Below are positions 35,052-44,441 of a stretch of DNA of 64,000 nucleotides, in pieces (position 1 is the stretch's first letter; each line of letters starts with the position of its first letter). Source of the stretch: Xanthomonas prunicola (GTDB taxonomy: Bacteria > Pseudomonadota > Gammaproteobacteria > Xanthomonadales > Xanthomonadaceae); NCBI RefSeq assembly GCF_002846205.1, contig NZ_PHKV01000010.1:39619-103618 (forward strand), in the 5' to 3' direction. The position numbers and the translations under genes were made by a program. The notes beneath the pieces were generated by a model, which was not told the origin of the DNA, ran no database searches, and worked only from the letters and a program-made list of their open reading frames with translations.

Positions 35052-35696
35052 ATGGACCTGACGCATCTGCGCATCCGGCGCTTGGAGCTGGACGACACCC
35101 GCCTGCTGTTCACCCTGGCCAACGGCATCCGTATCGACGAGCCCATCCAGGCGCATCGGTTGTTGCTCAAGGCATCGCCGCCGCAGCGCGCGCAATGGCA
35201 GATCACCGAAGACGGTTTCGGGGTGAATTGGCCCGCGGTCGCACCGCCCACCCCGGAAGGCCTGCTCAACATGCCCGAGCTGCTGTGGCGCCGTCGCGCC
35301 GCACGCGCGCAGGCAAAGCTGGCCAGCTTGCGCGGACGTCCGGACGGGCTGTCGACTGGCGAACGCGAGCTGGTCGCACTCGCGCGGCTGGATGCGGACA
35401 TGACCGAGAGCGGCTACGCCCGCTATTTCGACCGCTGGGATGCGGCCACCCGCAGCGATGCGGTGCGCGGTCTGACGGCGATGGGCGCAGCGCAGACCCG
35501 ACAGGCCATCGAAGGCCTGGGCGCAGTGTTCGAACGGCTGGAAGAAGACCCCGACCTGCTCAGCATCGAGGACATCCTCGACGCGATGAACGAAGCCGAC
35601 CGCCAACGCGTGCAGGGCTGGGAAGAGGTCTATTACCGCCGCTCCGGCGACCTGGCGCGGCTGGGGTTGGTGCATTACGGCGTTGACAAGGCGTAG
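35052..35696 (+). CDS. DUF2442-DUF4375-like fusion protein
   Basis: A 214-residue protein. The first ~60 residues (LRIRRLELDDTRLLFTLANG ... ITEDGFGVNWPAV) resemble DUF2442, a small domain often found near toxin-antitoxin or restriction loci. Residues about 110-212 resemble DMP19/DUF4375 (GYARYFDRWDAATRSDAVRG). I do not recognise an activity. It stands alone, 129 bases after phhA. Both domain calls are from pattern memory and could be incomplete. Confidence 0.65.
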   Translation: MDLTHLRIRRLELDDTRLLFTLANGIRIDEPIQAHRLLLKASPPQRAQWQITEDGFGVNWPAVAPPTPEGLLNMPELLWRRRAARAQAKLASLRGRPDGLSTGERELVALARLDADMTESGYARYFDRWDAATRSDAVRGLTAMGAAQTRQAIEGLGAVFERLEEDPDLLSIEDILDAMNEADRQRVQGWEEVYYRRSGDLARLGLVHYGVDKA

Positions 35697-35818
35697 CACG
35701 CGCCTCCCACCGCCAGGCGCACGCGGACCGCGTCATGCTGCCGCCCCTTCGAATGGATACGGCTGTCAGGGACGTGCCGACTGACACCAGCTTGCGCACG
35801 ACAAGCACCACCATCGAC

Positions 35819-37440
35819 TCACTGGCCGAGGGACAGCCGTGTACCACGCGGACGCGGGGCTAACGGTAACGACAACGTGATGGTGCAGCCCTTGCCTATT
35901 CCGGCGCTGCTAGCAACGACGCTGCCGCCGTGCGCCTGGATGATCTGCTGCACCACCGCCAGGCCGATCCCCAATCCTGCACCGTTGAAACCCACCGCAC
36001 GGCTGTCCTGCATGAACGGTTCGAAGATGCGTTGCAGCGCGTCGTCGTCGATGCCGATGCCGTTGTCGCTGACCACGATGATGGCGCGGCGTCCGTGCAA
36101 GCTCAGCTGCAGGCCGATGCTGCCGCCTTCGGGGGTGTATTTGGATGCGTTGTCCAGCAGGTTGCGCAGCACTTGCGACAGGCGGACACCGTCGCCGCGC
36201 AGCAGGGTTGGCTGCGGCGGCAAACGCAGCGCGAACGAGTGCTGGCGTTCGGTGATCAGTGGCAGACACGCCGCCGCGGCCTCCTCGATCACCACGTGCA
36301 GATCGATGGATTGCTTGAGGATGCGCAGTTTACCGGTGCGCACGCGCGACAGATCGAGCAGGTCGCCGATCAAGCGGGTCATGTGCTGCACCTCGTGCTC
36401 GATGATGTGCCGCATCCGCGGCAGCTCCACGCTGGGCAAGCTGTTGAGCATCGAGCTGGCGACCAGGATCGGGGTCAGTGGATTGCGCAATTCATGGGCG
36501 ACGAAGGCGAGCATCTCGTTTTGCCGTTGGACCCCCTGCTCGGCTGCCGCATGCAATTGCTGAGCACTCAGCGCGGCCAGGATCAATGCGCTGTTGGCCT
36601 GACGCAGCGTGTCGTGCGGGTCGTCCCACAGGCGGCGCGCATCTGCAGCGGCCGGCGCCGCACCGGGGTGCACAAGGTCCAGGCCGATGCAATCGCGATA
36701 GAACATGAAACGTGCTGCCGCAGTGCGCTTGGCACAGTACATCGCATCGTCCGCATGCTGCAGCAGCGCCATCCCGGTCTCGCCATCGTCAGGATACATG
36801 CTGATGCCGATGCTCGCGCCCAGGTGTAGTTCGTGCTTGCCGACCAGGCAAGGTGTGTCCAGGCTTCGCATCAGTTGGCCAGTGATCGCCGCAGCTGCAT
36901 CGTGACTGTCAACGCGATCCAGCAATACCACGAATTCGTCGCCGCCATAGCGCGCCACCATGCCCGAAAGCGCCGCCGCGGCAGTCAGTCGTTGCGCGAC
37001 CAGACACAGGAATTCATCGCCGACGCTGTGTCCGAACTGATCGTTGATGCGCTTGAAATCGTTCAGATCCACGAACAGCACGGCAAGGCGCGTGTTGTGA
37101 TGCAGCGCGCCAGCGATGGACTGTTCCAATCGCTCGAACAGCAGTAGGCGGTTCGGCAACTGGGTCAACGGATCACGGTTGGCATTGTGCGCCGCTTCGC
37201 GCAGCGCGCGCGCGTGATCGTCCAGCCTGCTGTGCGCTGCAACGAAGACAGCAACAGCTGTTCGTTGGCAGCGAGCAGATCGGTATGCAGCGCAGACGGC
37301 AATTGCCCTTTCAGGCTAGCCAGATCCTGATGTAGATGTCGCAGCTGCGTCCTGACGCTGCGCGTCTGCCGCCGCAACTCCGACAGCTCGCGCCTGGCGA
37401 GGTCCGTGTCGGCATTGCAGGGCGGCCGCTCCATGTTCAT
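35819..37440 (-). pseudogene. Frameshifted GGDEF-histidine kinase of the KaiC-like operon
   Basis: One gene broken by a single-base frameshift near 37236. The N-terminal frame (from ATG 37440 to a stop at 37165) encodes a coiled-coil start and ANEQLLLSSLQ. The other frame (35819 up) continues with AHSRLDDHARALREAAHNAN and then DPLTQLPNR, the classic GGDEF entry, so the two fragments align without a gap. The second frame has RYGGDEFVVLL (GGDEF site intact), then a histidine-kinase dimerisation motif LAFVAHELRNPLTPIL (phosphorylatable His), and an ATPase with LLDNASKYTPEG and GLGIGLAVV. ATG 37440 overlaps the KaiC-like stop (ATGA). The break may be genuine decay or a sequencing error. The intact protein would have about 540 residues. 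Confidence 0.75.
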
Positions 37441-38900
37441 CCGCCCTCGGCGGCGGCCGGCTGGCGCGTGGACCTGCCACTGAGCAGGCCTTGCTGCTGC
37501 AATAACGGCGCATCGAGATGCAGGCCGGCCTGATCGATATGATATTCACGCAGCTCGTGCGAATGGGCGCTGGCCCGGACCTTGACCACCGCCAGGATGC
37601 GCCGCAGCCGGCTGTCCCCTTCGACATAGCGTTGCACGATGATCGCATCGGTCATGAATGCCGTCGCGTAGGGGCTGAACCGCAGATCGGTATAACGGTC
37701 CTCCAGTTCGGAGGTCATCACCACGGTCACGCCGGTGCCGGCCAGGGCCACCACCAAGTGCGACAGGGATTCGCGGAAGTCTTCGCGGAAAGTCGGTGCC
37801 AGCGCCAGTTCGAATGCGGACAGCGAATCGATCACCACGCGAGTGGCGCCCAATCGGTCGATTTCCTGCAAGAGCAGCGCCAGGATCTCGGAGATCGACA
37901 GGTCCGGCGCACGACTGTCCACCACCCCTACCTGACCGCTGGCGATCAGCGCCGACAGCGCCGGCATGCGCGAACGTGGGCCATGCTGTTCGAAGCGCGC
38001 CAGCACCCCGGTTTCGCCCTTGCGGGCACCTTCGATCAGAAACGCCGCTGCCAGCAAGCTTTTGCCCGACCCGGACGGTCCGGCCACCAGCAGCGAATAG
38101 CCTTGCGGCAACCCGCCACCGAGCATCGCATCGAGCCCGGCGATTCCCATGCCCAGGCGGGGTGCGAGGCGCATCGGCAGTTCGTCCTGGCGGCCGGCAC
38201 TGGGGATCGGCGCGAACACGCGCAGGCCTGCACTGTCGATGCGGAAGCTGTGCAAGCCGGGCAGGGACGGCCTTCCGCGCATCTTCATGACCTCCAGCTT
38301 GCGCACCATCGAGTTGCGCTGCACGCTCTGACGCAGCCAGATCAATCCGTCGGCGACGGTAAACACCGGGTTGGCATCGGTCTCCACGAAGTACTCGCCG
38401 ATCAGGAAGGTGGTCGCTTGCCAGCTGGTCATCAGCATGCCCAGCTGCTGCACGAAGCGCTGCAGGTTGTTGTGCAAGTTGCCGTCGGCGTTGCTGGCCA
38501 GCACCACCGACCGGAACGAATCCACGAGCACCATCGCCGGCCGATGCGCCTGCACCTCGGCCACGATGCGCACCAGCACCTGGTCCAGGTCGCCGGCCAG
38601 GGTTTCTTCGGACAGATTGATGAAATGGATCGCGCTGCTGATCGCCTCGGCATCGAAGAAGTCGAACTGCTGCTGGTAACGCAGCATCTTCAAGGGCGGC
38701 TCGCCCAGCACGGTGAAATACAGTGCAGGGCGCTCGGGCGTCGCCAATGCGAACATCAGCTGATGCGCCAGCGTGGTCTTGCCGCATCCAGGTGGGCCGG
38801 CGATGAGATTGAACGAGAACTCGGGCAATCCTCCACCCAACACCTCATCGAGCCCGGGCACTCCGGTCTGCAGGCAGTGGATGGCGACTTTGCTGCTCAT
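37437..38900 (-). CDS. KaiC-like double-domain ATPase
   Basis: A 487-residue protein with two RecA-like domains arranged as in circadian KaiC. Walker A motifs are GPPGCGKT (35-42) and GPSGSGKS (274-281); Walker B-like strands are MVLVDSFRS and RVVIDSLSA. The catalytic EE pair of KaiC is reduced to one acid each time: LGEPP (Glu67) and FEQHG (Glu304). Where KaiC has phosphorylated Ser431-Thr432, this protein reads Ala414-Phe415 in YATAFMTDAI, so it should not autophosphorylate there (my alignment, by eye). It is the middle gene of a three-gene run and overlaps both neighbours by 4 bases. Confidence 0.88.
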   Translation of the reverse strand: MSSKVAIHCLQTGVPGLDEVLGGGLPEFSFNLIAGPPGCGKTTLAHQLMFALATPERPALYFTVLGEPPLKMLRYQQQFDFFDAEAISSAIHFINLSEETLAGDLDQVLVRIVAEVQAHRPAMVLVDSFRSVVLASNADGNLHNNLQRFVQQLGMLMTSWQATTFLIGEYFVETDANPVFTVADGLIWLRQSVQRNSMVRKLEVMKMRGRPSLPGLHSFRIDSAGLRVFAPIPSAGRQDELPMRLAPRLGMGIAGLDAMLGGGLPQGYSLLVAGPSGSGKSLLAAAFLIEGARKGETGVLARFEQHGPRSRMPALSALIASGQVGVVDSRAPDLSISEILALLLQEIDRLGATRVVIDSLSAFELALAPTFREDFRESLSHLVVALAGTGVTVVMTSELEDRYTDLRFSPYATAFMTDAIIVQRYVEGDSRLRRILAVVKVRASAHSHELREYHIDQAGLHLDAPLLQQQGLLSGRSTRQPAAAEGG

Positions 38901-39277
38901 GGAATGTCCTGCGCGGGAATCCCGCTGGAAAAGGTGACCCAGACCGAGCGCAACAACCGCTCGGTCAAGGCTGGGCCGATCATGCTGACCAGCACCACAT
39001 GAAAGGTATGTACGAAGGCAGCGCCGCCAGCGGCAGCCATCTGCGCGCTCTGCTGGCTCAGCACGATGCCGACGGTCTCGACCGCGTTGCGGTCATCCGA
39101 CGCCTCGACAGCGGCGAAGGCCTCGTACAGCCACGGAAAATCGTCCTTGGTCAGAAACAGCGCACGCTTGAACAACGCCGCGACACCGCGCGGTCCAAGG
39201 ATGGGGGCCAGCACCTTGTCGATTTGCTGCAGCATCGCCACGACGGTGGATGCGATCGTCGATGCTTCAGCACCCAC
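38897..39277 (-). CDS. Small helical protein, first gene of the KaiC-like operon
   Basis: A 126-residue protein that I do not recognise. It is mostly helical with alternating hydrophobic and charged residues (IASTVVAMLQQIDKVLAPIL, LFKRALFLTKDDFPWLYEAF) and a C-terminal hydrophobic stretch, FVHTFHVVLVSMIGPALTE. No KaiB thioredoxin-like signature is visible. The start is GTG at 39277 and its stop overlaps the KaiC-like ATG (ATGA), so it is surely co-translated with it. A partner or regulator of the ATPase is the natural guess. Confidence 0.72.
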   Translation of the reverse strand: MGAEASTIASTVVAMLQQIDKVLAPILGPRGVAALFKRALFLTKDDFPWLYEAFAAVEASDDRNAVETVGIVLSQQSAQMAAAGGAAFVHTFHVVLVSMIGPALTERLLRSVWVTFSSGIPAQDIP

Positions 39278-39948
39278 AGCGACCCGTCGTTAGAGAACCG
39301 CTAAGGCTGCGGCTAGTGCAGGATGATCCATGCCTATCCGCGGGACCTGCGTGAGTGTCGCTCCACTGTATACCTTTGCGGTGCCCGCAACCGGATGCGA
39401 ACGATGCACCTGCATGAGCCTGCTTCCCACGTACTGCACGCGCCGCGTGCAACAGCACGTGCGCGTCTTCGTTCCCAATCACGCACGCCAGCCGACCTGA
39501 TGCGCGGAATTCTTGGTCCGACCATGCGACGTAACGTTGGCCGACACCAGTCTTCTTCGTGACTAGCCGGCGGCCGGGACACTCGCACACTTGCGCAATC
39601 AATGGGCGGCGCGCGCATGCCTGGCCGCCGCAAGCATCCGACCATCGGACGTGTCCTCTGCGAAAACGGCATGCATGCACGATGGATGCGCATCGAGGGC
39701 TGCCACCGGATAGCAGGCCAACCCACTGCGACCTGCCTGCTGCAACTGGTGCGTGCGGCAGTGCGGTTCGCGTAGGCAGACGCATCGATTGCGCCGACCT
39801 CACCGCCTGCCCTGCGCCGCCTACAGTTTGCGGCCAGCGTCCGCGTGCCTGATGCCCTGCTGCCGCAATGCGCGGGCGATGATTCTCAGTAGGTCGCGTT
39901 CGCAGTGCGCGCCTGCAGCCGCACCCTGCAGGCGCTGATCCACCCGGC
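39278..39948. other. Gene-free interval (671 bp) upstream of the KaiC-like operon
   Basis: No frame has convincing coding character and no RNA gene is apparent. It should contain the promoter of the KaiC-like operon and the end of the M61 peptidase transcript. Confidence 0.4.
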
Positions 39949-41682
39949 CTATAGCCGGCACTGCGCATCCTCCACGCCGGGCACGCGCTCCCACTGCCAG
40001 GTGTCCACCTGCTCGCCGCGTGGCAGATAGTCCACGTCGAACTCATTGTCATCGCGACGCAGGCGCAAGTGCAGGTGCTCGGTCTGGTTGCCCTGGATTC
40101 CATCCTGCGGCACCGGCCGCACAATTTCATCGCCGTTGCGCACACCCGCCCGGGCGGCAGCGGAGTCTGCTATCAGGCCACGCACGACACGTTTGGGCTC
40201 GGCCAGCACCGCCGGCTCGAATCCCAGCACATACCGCCGTAGCGGCTTGCTGGTGCGGCGAAAGCACGGCCCGAACGCGTCCGATGCCGGCAGCGGCGCA
40301 GTCCCGGCCAGGAAGGCGTGGAAGTCCTGCACCGCCGTGTCGCCCAGCTCTGCTTTCAACAAGGCCTCCCAATCGGCCTGGGTTGCCTCGCGCTGCTGCC
40401 CGATCGCCAGCAACGCACGCAACAGGTCATCCAGCGAACGCCTGCCCTGCGATCGCTTGCGCAGCGCATCGTTGACCGTGGCCAGATACAACATGCCGCG
40501 GTCGTAGGCGAGCGTGCGGATACGGGTGTCCTTCCAGAATCCCTCGTCGATGCGCGCGTTCGGCAGATTTCCCAGCGCATTGGTGTAGTAACGCGCTGCG
40601 GTGATGTTGAGGGAATCCAGAAACTGCTGTGGGGTGAGCAAACCGAATCGCAACGGCAGCAGCGCCTCGTAAAACACCGCCGAGCCTTCGCTGAACCAGG
40701 TCGTGGACTCGGCCGCGTGCTGGGCAAGGCGCGGCTGGTAGGTATGGAACATCTCATGCGACAAGGTGATCTTGATCAGGTCCAGATCTGCCCCGTCACC
40801 TTCGCCATAGGTGGTGACGAAGGACTGGTTCAATGCGGTTCCGCCGCCGGCATTGACCGGGTTGTAGCGCAGGAAGATCGTGTAGGGCCCGGACTCGCGC
40901 TGCGGAAACGCCAGCTCGAACTGGTCGTGCAGCTTGCCCACCCACGCGGACAAGGCATTCGCGTCGAAGGGAGGTTGCCCCTGCCAGGCGACCGAAAACC
41001 TGTCCGCACGCGGCACGCCTGGCCAGTGTCCGATCTGCCCGGCCATGAAGAACAGCCCGGACAGACCACCGCTACCGATCTCCCCGACCCGCACATCGCC
41101 CTCGCCGAACGAGCTCACGCCCTTGGCACCGTCGGGCAGATGCGACAGATCCCAATCGATGTTCAGGAGGTAGGTCTGCCGCTTCGGGGGCACCACCAAA
41201 AACACACTGGCCGCCGCAGAAAATGCCTGGTCATCGTTGCGGAACGCGATCGGCGGTGCCGGGCCGCGCGGAGGCCGCGTCGCATTGGCAGGCACCCGGT
41301 AGCGCAAGGTCAGCGGGCCGCTGAGCGCACGTGGCGCAGTCCACACGCGCAACGGCTGATCCTCGCTTTCTTCCGCAGTGGAGGCGCGTGCTGCAAGTTG
41401 TACCGTGCCCTGCGCATCGCTCGCCTCGATGGAGGCAATGCTTTCGGCAGCGGTATCGACATTGACCGCCATCATCGGCAGGTACACGACGATCTCGTCG
41501 CGCGCGATGGTGGCCGTCGCAAAGCGCAGACGCACCTCCAGCGTGTTCACCTCACCCTTGTCCGCATAGGGAACAAGTTGCAGGTCCAGGGCGACCGGTG
41601 CAGGGACAACCGGCGCCGGCCTGGCCAGCGCGCCGGCTGCCACGGTGGTGAGTAGGAACAGCAGGGACCGGGGAGTGTTCAT
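39949..41682 (-). CDS. M61-type metallopeptidase with C-terminal PDZ domain
   Basis: A 577-residue exported peptidase of the glycyl-aminopeptidase (M61) type. The zinc site is LSHEMFHTYQP (HExxH at 309-313) with the third ligand probably in TTWFSEGSAVFYE (Glu332). A signal peptide (LLFLLTTVAAGALA) is present. A beta-rich N-terminal domain precedes the catalytic core, and a PDZ-like domain (about 480-550, GLIADSAAARAGVRNGDEIV) closes it. The start ATG 41682 is preferred over the open frame extending to 41889. The interval behind it (41683-42121) has no gene. Confidence 0.85.
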   Translation of the reverse strand: MNTPRSLLFLLTTVAAGALARPAPVVPAPVALDLQLVPYADKGEVNTLEVRLRFATATIARDEIVVYLPMMAVNVDTAAESIASIEASDAQGTVQLAARASTAEESEDQPLRVWTAPRALSGPLTLRYRVPANATRPPRGPAPPIAFRNDDQAFSAAASVFLVVPPKRQTYLLNIDWDLSHLPDGAKGVSSFGEGDVRVGEIGSGGLSGLFFMAGQIGHWPGVPRADRFSVAWQGQPPFDANALSAWVGKLHDQFELAFPQRESGPYTIFLRYNPVNAGGGTALNQSFVTTYGEGDGADLDLIKITLSHEMFHTYQPRLAQHAAESTTWFSEGSAVFYEALLPLRFGLLTPQQFLDSLNITAARYYTNALGNLPNARIDEGFWKDTRIRTLAYDRGMLYLATVNDALRKRSQGRRSLDDLLRALLAIGQQREATQADWEALLKAELGDTAVQDFHAFLAGTAPLPASDAFGPCFRRTSKPLRRYVLGFEPAVLAEPKRVVRGLIADSAAARAGVRNGDEIVRPVPQDGIQGNQTEHLHLRLRRDDNEFDVDYLPRGEQVDTWQWERVPGVEDAQCRL

Positions 41683-42121
41683 GGGGTGCGCATTCTGGGT
41701 TGGCCGATCATGCCGCCGGTCGCGCCCGCCTGCCAGGATGCCGAGGGTCATGACGCCTGCGGCGCTTGCGGCAGACGGTGGCGGCTGTCTGAGCCCGCTC
41801 GGCGCCAGATTCAGGCACCGGGCGGTCACCTGCGCAACGATTGCCGTCTCACCGCCGCTGCCCGGACGCGCAACCCATCGGCTTGTCATGCCGGCGTTGG
41901 ATGCCAGGTTTCAGGTACCTTCACACTCTTGCCGGTCATCGGCAAAGCACATTCGACGCCCCGCGCAATGCGTCCGCGTCTGCGCTGGCGGACCCGCTGA
42001 GTGCTAAGGAAGTTATGCCGTGTGGCGATCTGCCCAGCACTGCTCACTCCTGCCGACCCATCGGCCGCCATGCACGAGGCAGCGCCTGGCTCCTGCGGCT
42101 AGATCGCGTGGTGAGCGGCGC
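41683..42121. other. Gene-free interval (439 bp)
   Basis: Between the acetylesterase stop and the peptidase start, both on the minus strand. I see no coding frame, tRNA or clear hairpin. It presumably carries the peptidase promoter. Confidence 0.4.
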
Positions 42122-43234
42122 CTAGCGGGATGCGGTATACGCCAGCAACAGCACCAACGGGTCTTCCCCGGTTTGCTGTAACGCATGCGTGCTGCCCGGC
42201 CGCGTCAGCAGCGCGTCGCCTGCAGCGACCTCGTACTGCTTGCCATCCAGCGCATACAGGCCGCGGCCGCTGACGATGTAATAGATCTCGTCCTTGTCGT
42301 GCAGATGCAGGCCGATGCCAGCCCCTTTGGGCAGCACGCGTTTGCGCAGCACGAATTTCAACTCTGGTGCGTCGGCGAAGAACGGATACGCCGTGGTCGG
42401 GCCGGCGCCACCATGCGGGCCGGGTTGTTCGCGGGCGAGATCGCGCTCGTGCACCACCAGCGAGGGATGTGCCTGTGCAGCGCGTTGCGTAGCAGTGTCG
42501 GACGCGGCACCGCAATCGGCGTCGCGGCGCAACTGCGGCTTCAGTGCTGGCTGCAGCTGCAACCAGCCGTGCACCACCAAGCAGGCGATCGCGGTGGCGC
42601 CGGCATGGCTGAAGTGGGTGCCGTCTGCCTTGTTCTGTTCGGGCACGAACAGGAAATACGGCTTGGCCGCCTGTTCGCCGAGCGCACGAATCCAGTCGCT
42701 GGAACTGGCGTTGAGATCGATCAGGCCGACATGTTCTTCGGCAGCCAGTTGCTGCATGGCCAGGGTGTAGCGGCCATGCGTGTCGAGCAACGCGCCGAAG
42801 TCGTACACCAACCGGGCGGTCGGGGTGATCAGGATGGGCGTGGCCCCCTGATCACGCGCAACGGCGATATAGCGGCGCAGAAACTGCACGTAGTCGGTCG
42901 TTGGGTCGGTGTAGCGCGTGGGATCTTCGCGCTTGGCGTCGTTGTGGCCAAACTGGATCAGCAACACATCGCCGCGTTGCACTTCTTTTGCGATGGCGTC
43001 CAGGCGTCCTTCGGCGATGAAACTGCGGGTACTGCGGCCGCCTTTGGCGTGGTTGTGCACTTGCCACTGCGCCGGGTCGAACCAGTCCTGCAGCATCTGG
43101 CCCCAACCGGCCTGTGGAGCGCGCTCGGCGGCGTATTCGGCGGCGGTGGAATCGCCGGCGATCAAGATGCGCTGTGGAGCGGCGTGGGCGATGCCGGTGC
43201 ACAGCAACAGCATGGCGATGAGCAGTCGATGCAT
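42122..43234 (-). CDS. Rhamnogalacturonan acetylesterase (SGNH/CE12) fused to a cupin domain
   Basis: A 370-residue secreted enzyme. Residues 1-235 are an SGNH hydrolase that removes acetyl groups from rhamnogalacturonan: GDSTAAEY (Ser29), the block II glycine in GGRSTRSF, GHND (Asn98) and DGTHFSHAGA (Asp204, His207). Residues about 260-370 are a cupin with IGLHLHDKDEIYYI (His310, His312, Glu316) and a late His in PGSTHAL. The fusion is unusual; the cupin may bind a metal or uronate. Signal peptide LLIAMLLLCTGIAHA. ATG 43234 follows a GGAG ribosome site. Last gene of the kduI-kduD-isomerase run. Confidence 0.88.
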   Translation of the reverse strand: MHRLLIAMLLLCTGIAHAAPQRILIAGDSTAAEYAAERAPQAGWGQMLQDWFDPAQWQVHNHAKGGRSTRSFIAEGRLDAIAKEVQRGDVLLIQFGHNDAKREDPTRYTDPTTDYVQFLRRYIAVARDQGATPILITPTARLVYDFGALLDTHGRYTLAMQQLAAEEHVGLIDLNASSSDWIRALGEQAAKPYFLFVPEQNKADGTHFSHAGATAIACLVVHGWLQLQPALKPQLRRDADCGAASDTATQRAAQAHPSLVVHERDLAREQPGPHGGAGPTTAYPFFADAPELKFVLRKRVLPKGAGIGLHLHDKDEIYYIVSGRGLYALDGKQYEVAAGDALLTRPGSTHALQQTGEDPLVLLLAYTASR

Positions 43235-43473
43235 GAGGGGCTCCGCTGAGTGAGCGTGCTGTTGCCTGGTGGTGTTGCGGTTTGCGAGACGGTGCTGACG
43301 CATGAAGCGCGTGCGTGGTCTTGGGCGAGGGATTGCGCTTCGCGCGCCACCTGGGCTCAGCAGAGCGACGCGTTGATGCTGCTGGTGAGCGATGCAACGC
43401 CTCTGGCCCTTCGCCCAATGGCTAGCCGCGCGCGCCTCACCGCCTGGGTTGGCTGTCTTCCGAAGTACCTTCC

Positions 43474-43563
43474 CCCCCCGCTCCACGCCTTGCAGCGTGG
43501 GCGCTCAAAGGCAGGCGCACCGATGGCGCTAGCCCTGCCTTTTCGCCCCGCCGGGAGAGGGCT
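43474..43563. repeat. Dispersed GC-rich inverted-repeat element, copy 2
   Basis: A diverged copy of the element at 29369-29462: CTCCACGCCTTGCAGCGTGG, GGGCGCTCAAAGGCAGGCGC and TTTTCGCCCCGCCGGGAGAG. It fills part of the gene-free stretch 43235-43784. Confidence 0.55.
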
Positions 43564-43651
43564 ACATGCGTGCAAGCGTGTTGCCTGCGTGCGCGTAGTG
43601 GCACCCTCAGTAACAGAGGCGTCAAACGTCAACGTTGCCGGATCAAGCCAT

Positions 43652-43684
43652 GCCCCTGATGAAACGCCCTTCTCCATCAGGGGC
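43652..43684 (-). terminator. Hairpin downstream of the RpiB/LacA-type isomerase gene
   Basis: A perfect 10-bp stem (43652-43661 GCCCCTGATG with 43675-43684 CATCAGGGGC) with a 13-base loop, about 100 bases beyond the isomerase stop on the minus strand. There is no T-tract, so the call as terminator is tentative. Confidence 0.45.
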
Positions 43685-43784
43685 CCACGCGGCCTTGTAT
43701 GCAGCTCAGACAAGATCTACTGCATCGCGGTACTGGCGCATGCCTGCTCCTTCAACAGGATGAGGCATGCGCGTGCAGCATTAC

Positions 43785-44441
43785 TCAGGCAGCAGCGGCT
43801 TCGGTCTTGCCCAGCAGGCCGGCGACGAAGCTGCGGATCTCCGCATCCTGCGCGTTGTCGAAGAAGCACTGCTGGAAGCGCTCGCCACCGATGGCCTGCT
43901 TGACCAGCTCCGGGTCGATGGCGCGCAGGCCGTCGAGGTAGGACTTGGCGGTGGCCTGCTTGACCTGGGTCAGGATGCCGGCGTTGGCGGCCTGCGATTC
44001 GCGACGCTCGGCCGGGTAACCCAGGCCGCGCTCGCCGCTGAAGGCTTTTTCGAAGATGTAGCGCACGTTGATTTCCGCGCCCCAGCCGTAGCCCTTGGCG
44101 AACGCCAGCGACAGCGCGTTGCCATTGTTGACCTGGGCGAACAGGTAGGCGTCGGTCGGCTCGATGCAGTAACCGCAGAACACACCCGGATGCGCATTGA
44201 GCGACATCATCGCGCCCTGGCCGGTGCCGCAGCCGGCAACGACGAAGTCCACGGCCTTGGAGTTCAGCAGCAGGCTGGCGACGATGCCCAGGTGGATGTA
44301 GGTCAGGCGGTGGTCGTTGTCGCCGTCCATGCCGACGTTGAACACGTTGTGGCCCTGCTCGCCGGCGACGTCGTTGAGCTGCTGCAGGATCACCGGGTTC
44401 TTGGCGGCCTGACTAAACTCGTTCATGAGTGCGATTTTCAT
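43785..44441 (-). CDS. RpiB/LacA/LacB-family sugar-phosphate isomerase
   Basis: A 218-residue isomerase of the RpiB superfamily. The active-site segment DFVVAGCGTGQGAMMSLN carries the catalytic cysteine (Cys71), and HRLTYIHLG matches the phosphate-binding side. It is longer than RpiB (about 150 residues) because of a C-terminal helical extension with FEKAFSGERGLGYP. Homologues of this length are often found beside kdu genes, so a role in uronate or pentose metabolism is likely; the exact sugar is unknown. It lies between kduD and the acetylesterase gene on the same strand. Confidence 0.85.
   Translation of the reverse strand: MKIALMNEFSQAAKNPVILQQLNDVAGEQGHNVFNVGMDGDNDHRLTYIHLGIVASLLLNSKAVDFVVAGCGTGQGAMMSLNAHPGVFCGYCIEPTDAYLFAQVNNGNALSLAFAKGYGWGAEINVRYIFEKAFSGERGLGYPAERRESQAANAGILTQVKQATAKSYLDGLRAIDPELVKQAIGGERFQQCFFDNAQDAEIRSFVAGLLGKTEAAAA

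Noticed and set aside
35819..37168. A free-standing GGDEF-kinase gene starting at TTG 37168
   Set aside because: The same frame continues upstream with the missing GGDEF lead-in and coiled coil, so a frameshifted longer gene is more likely than a true start here.
39267..40145. A 292-codon minus-strand frame across the gap upstream of the KaiC-like operon
   Set aside because: Arg/Cys/Ser-rich composition, overlaps the M61 peptidase end in another frame, no recognisable domain.
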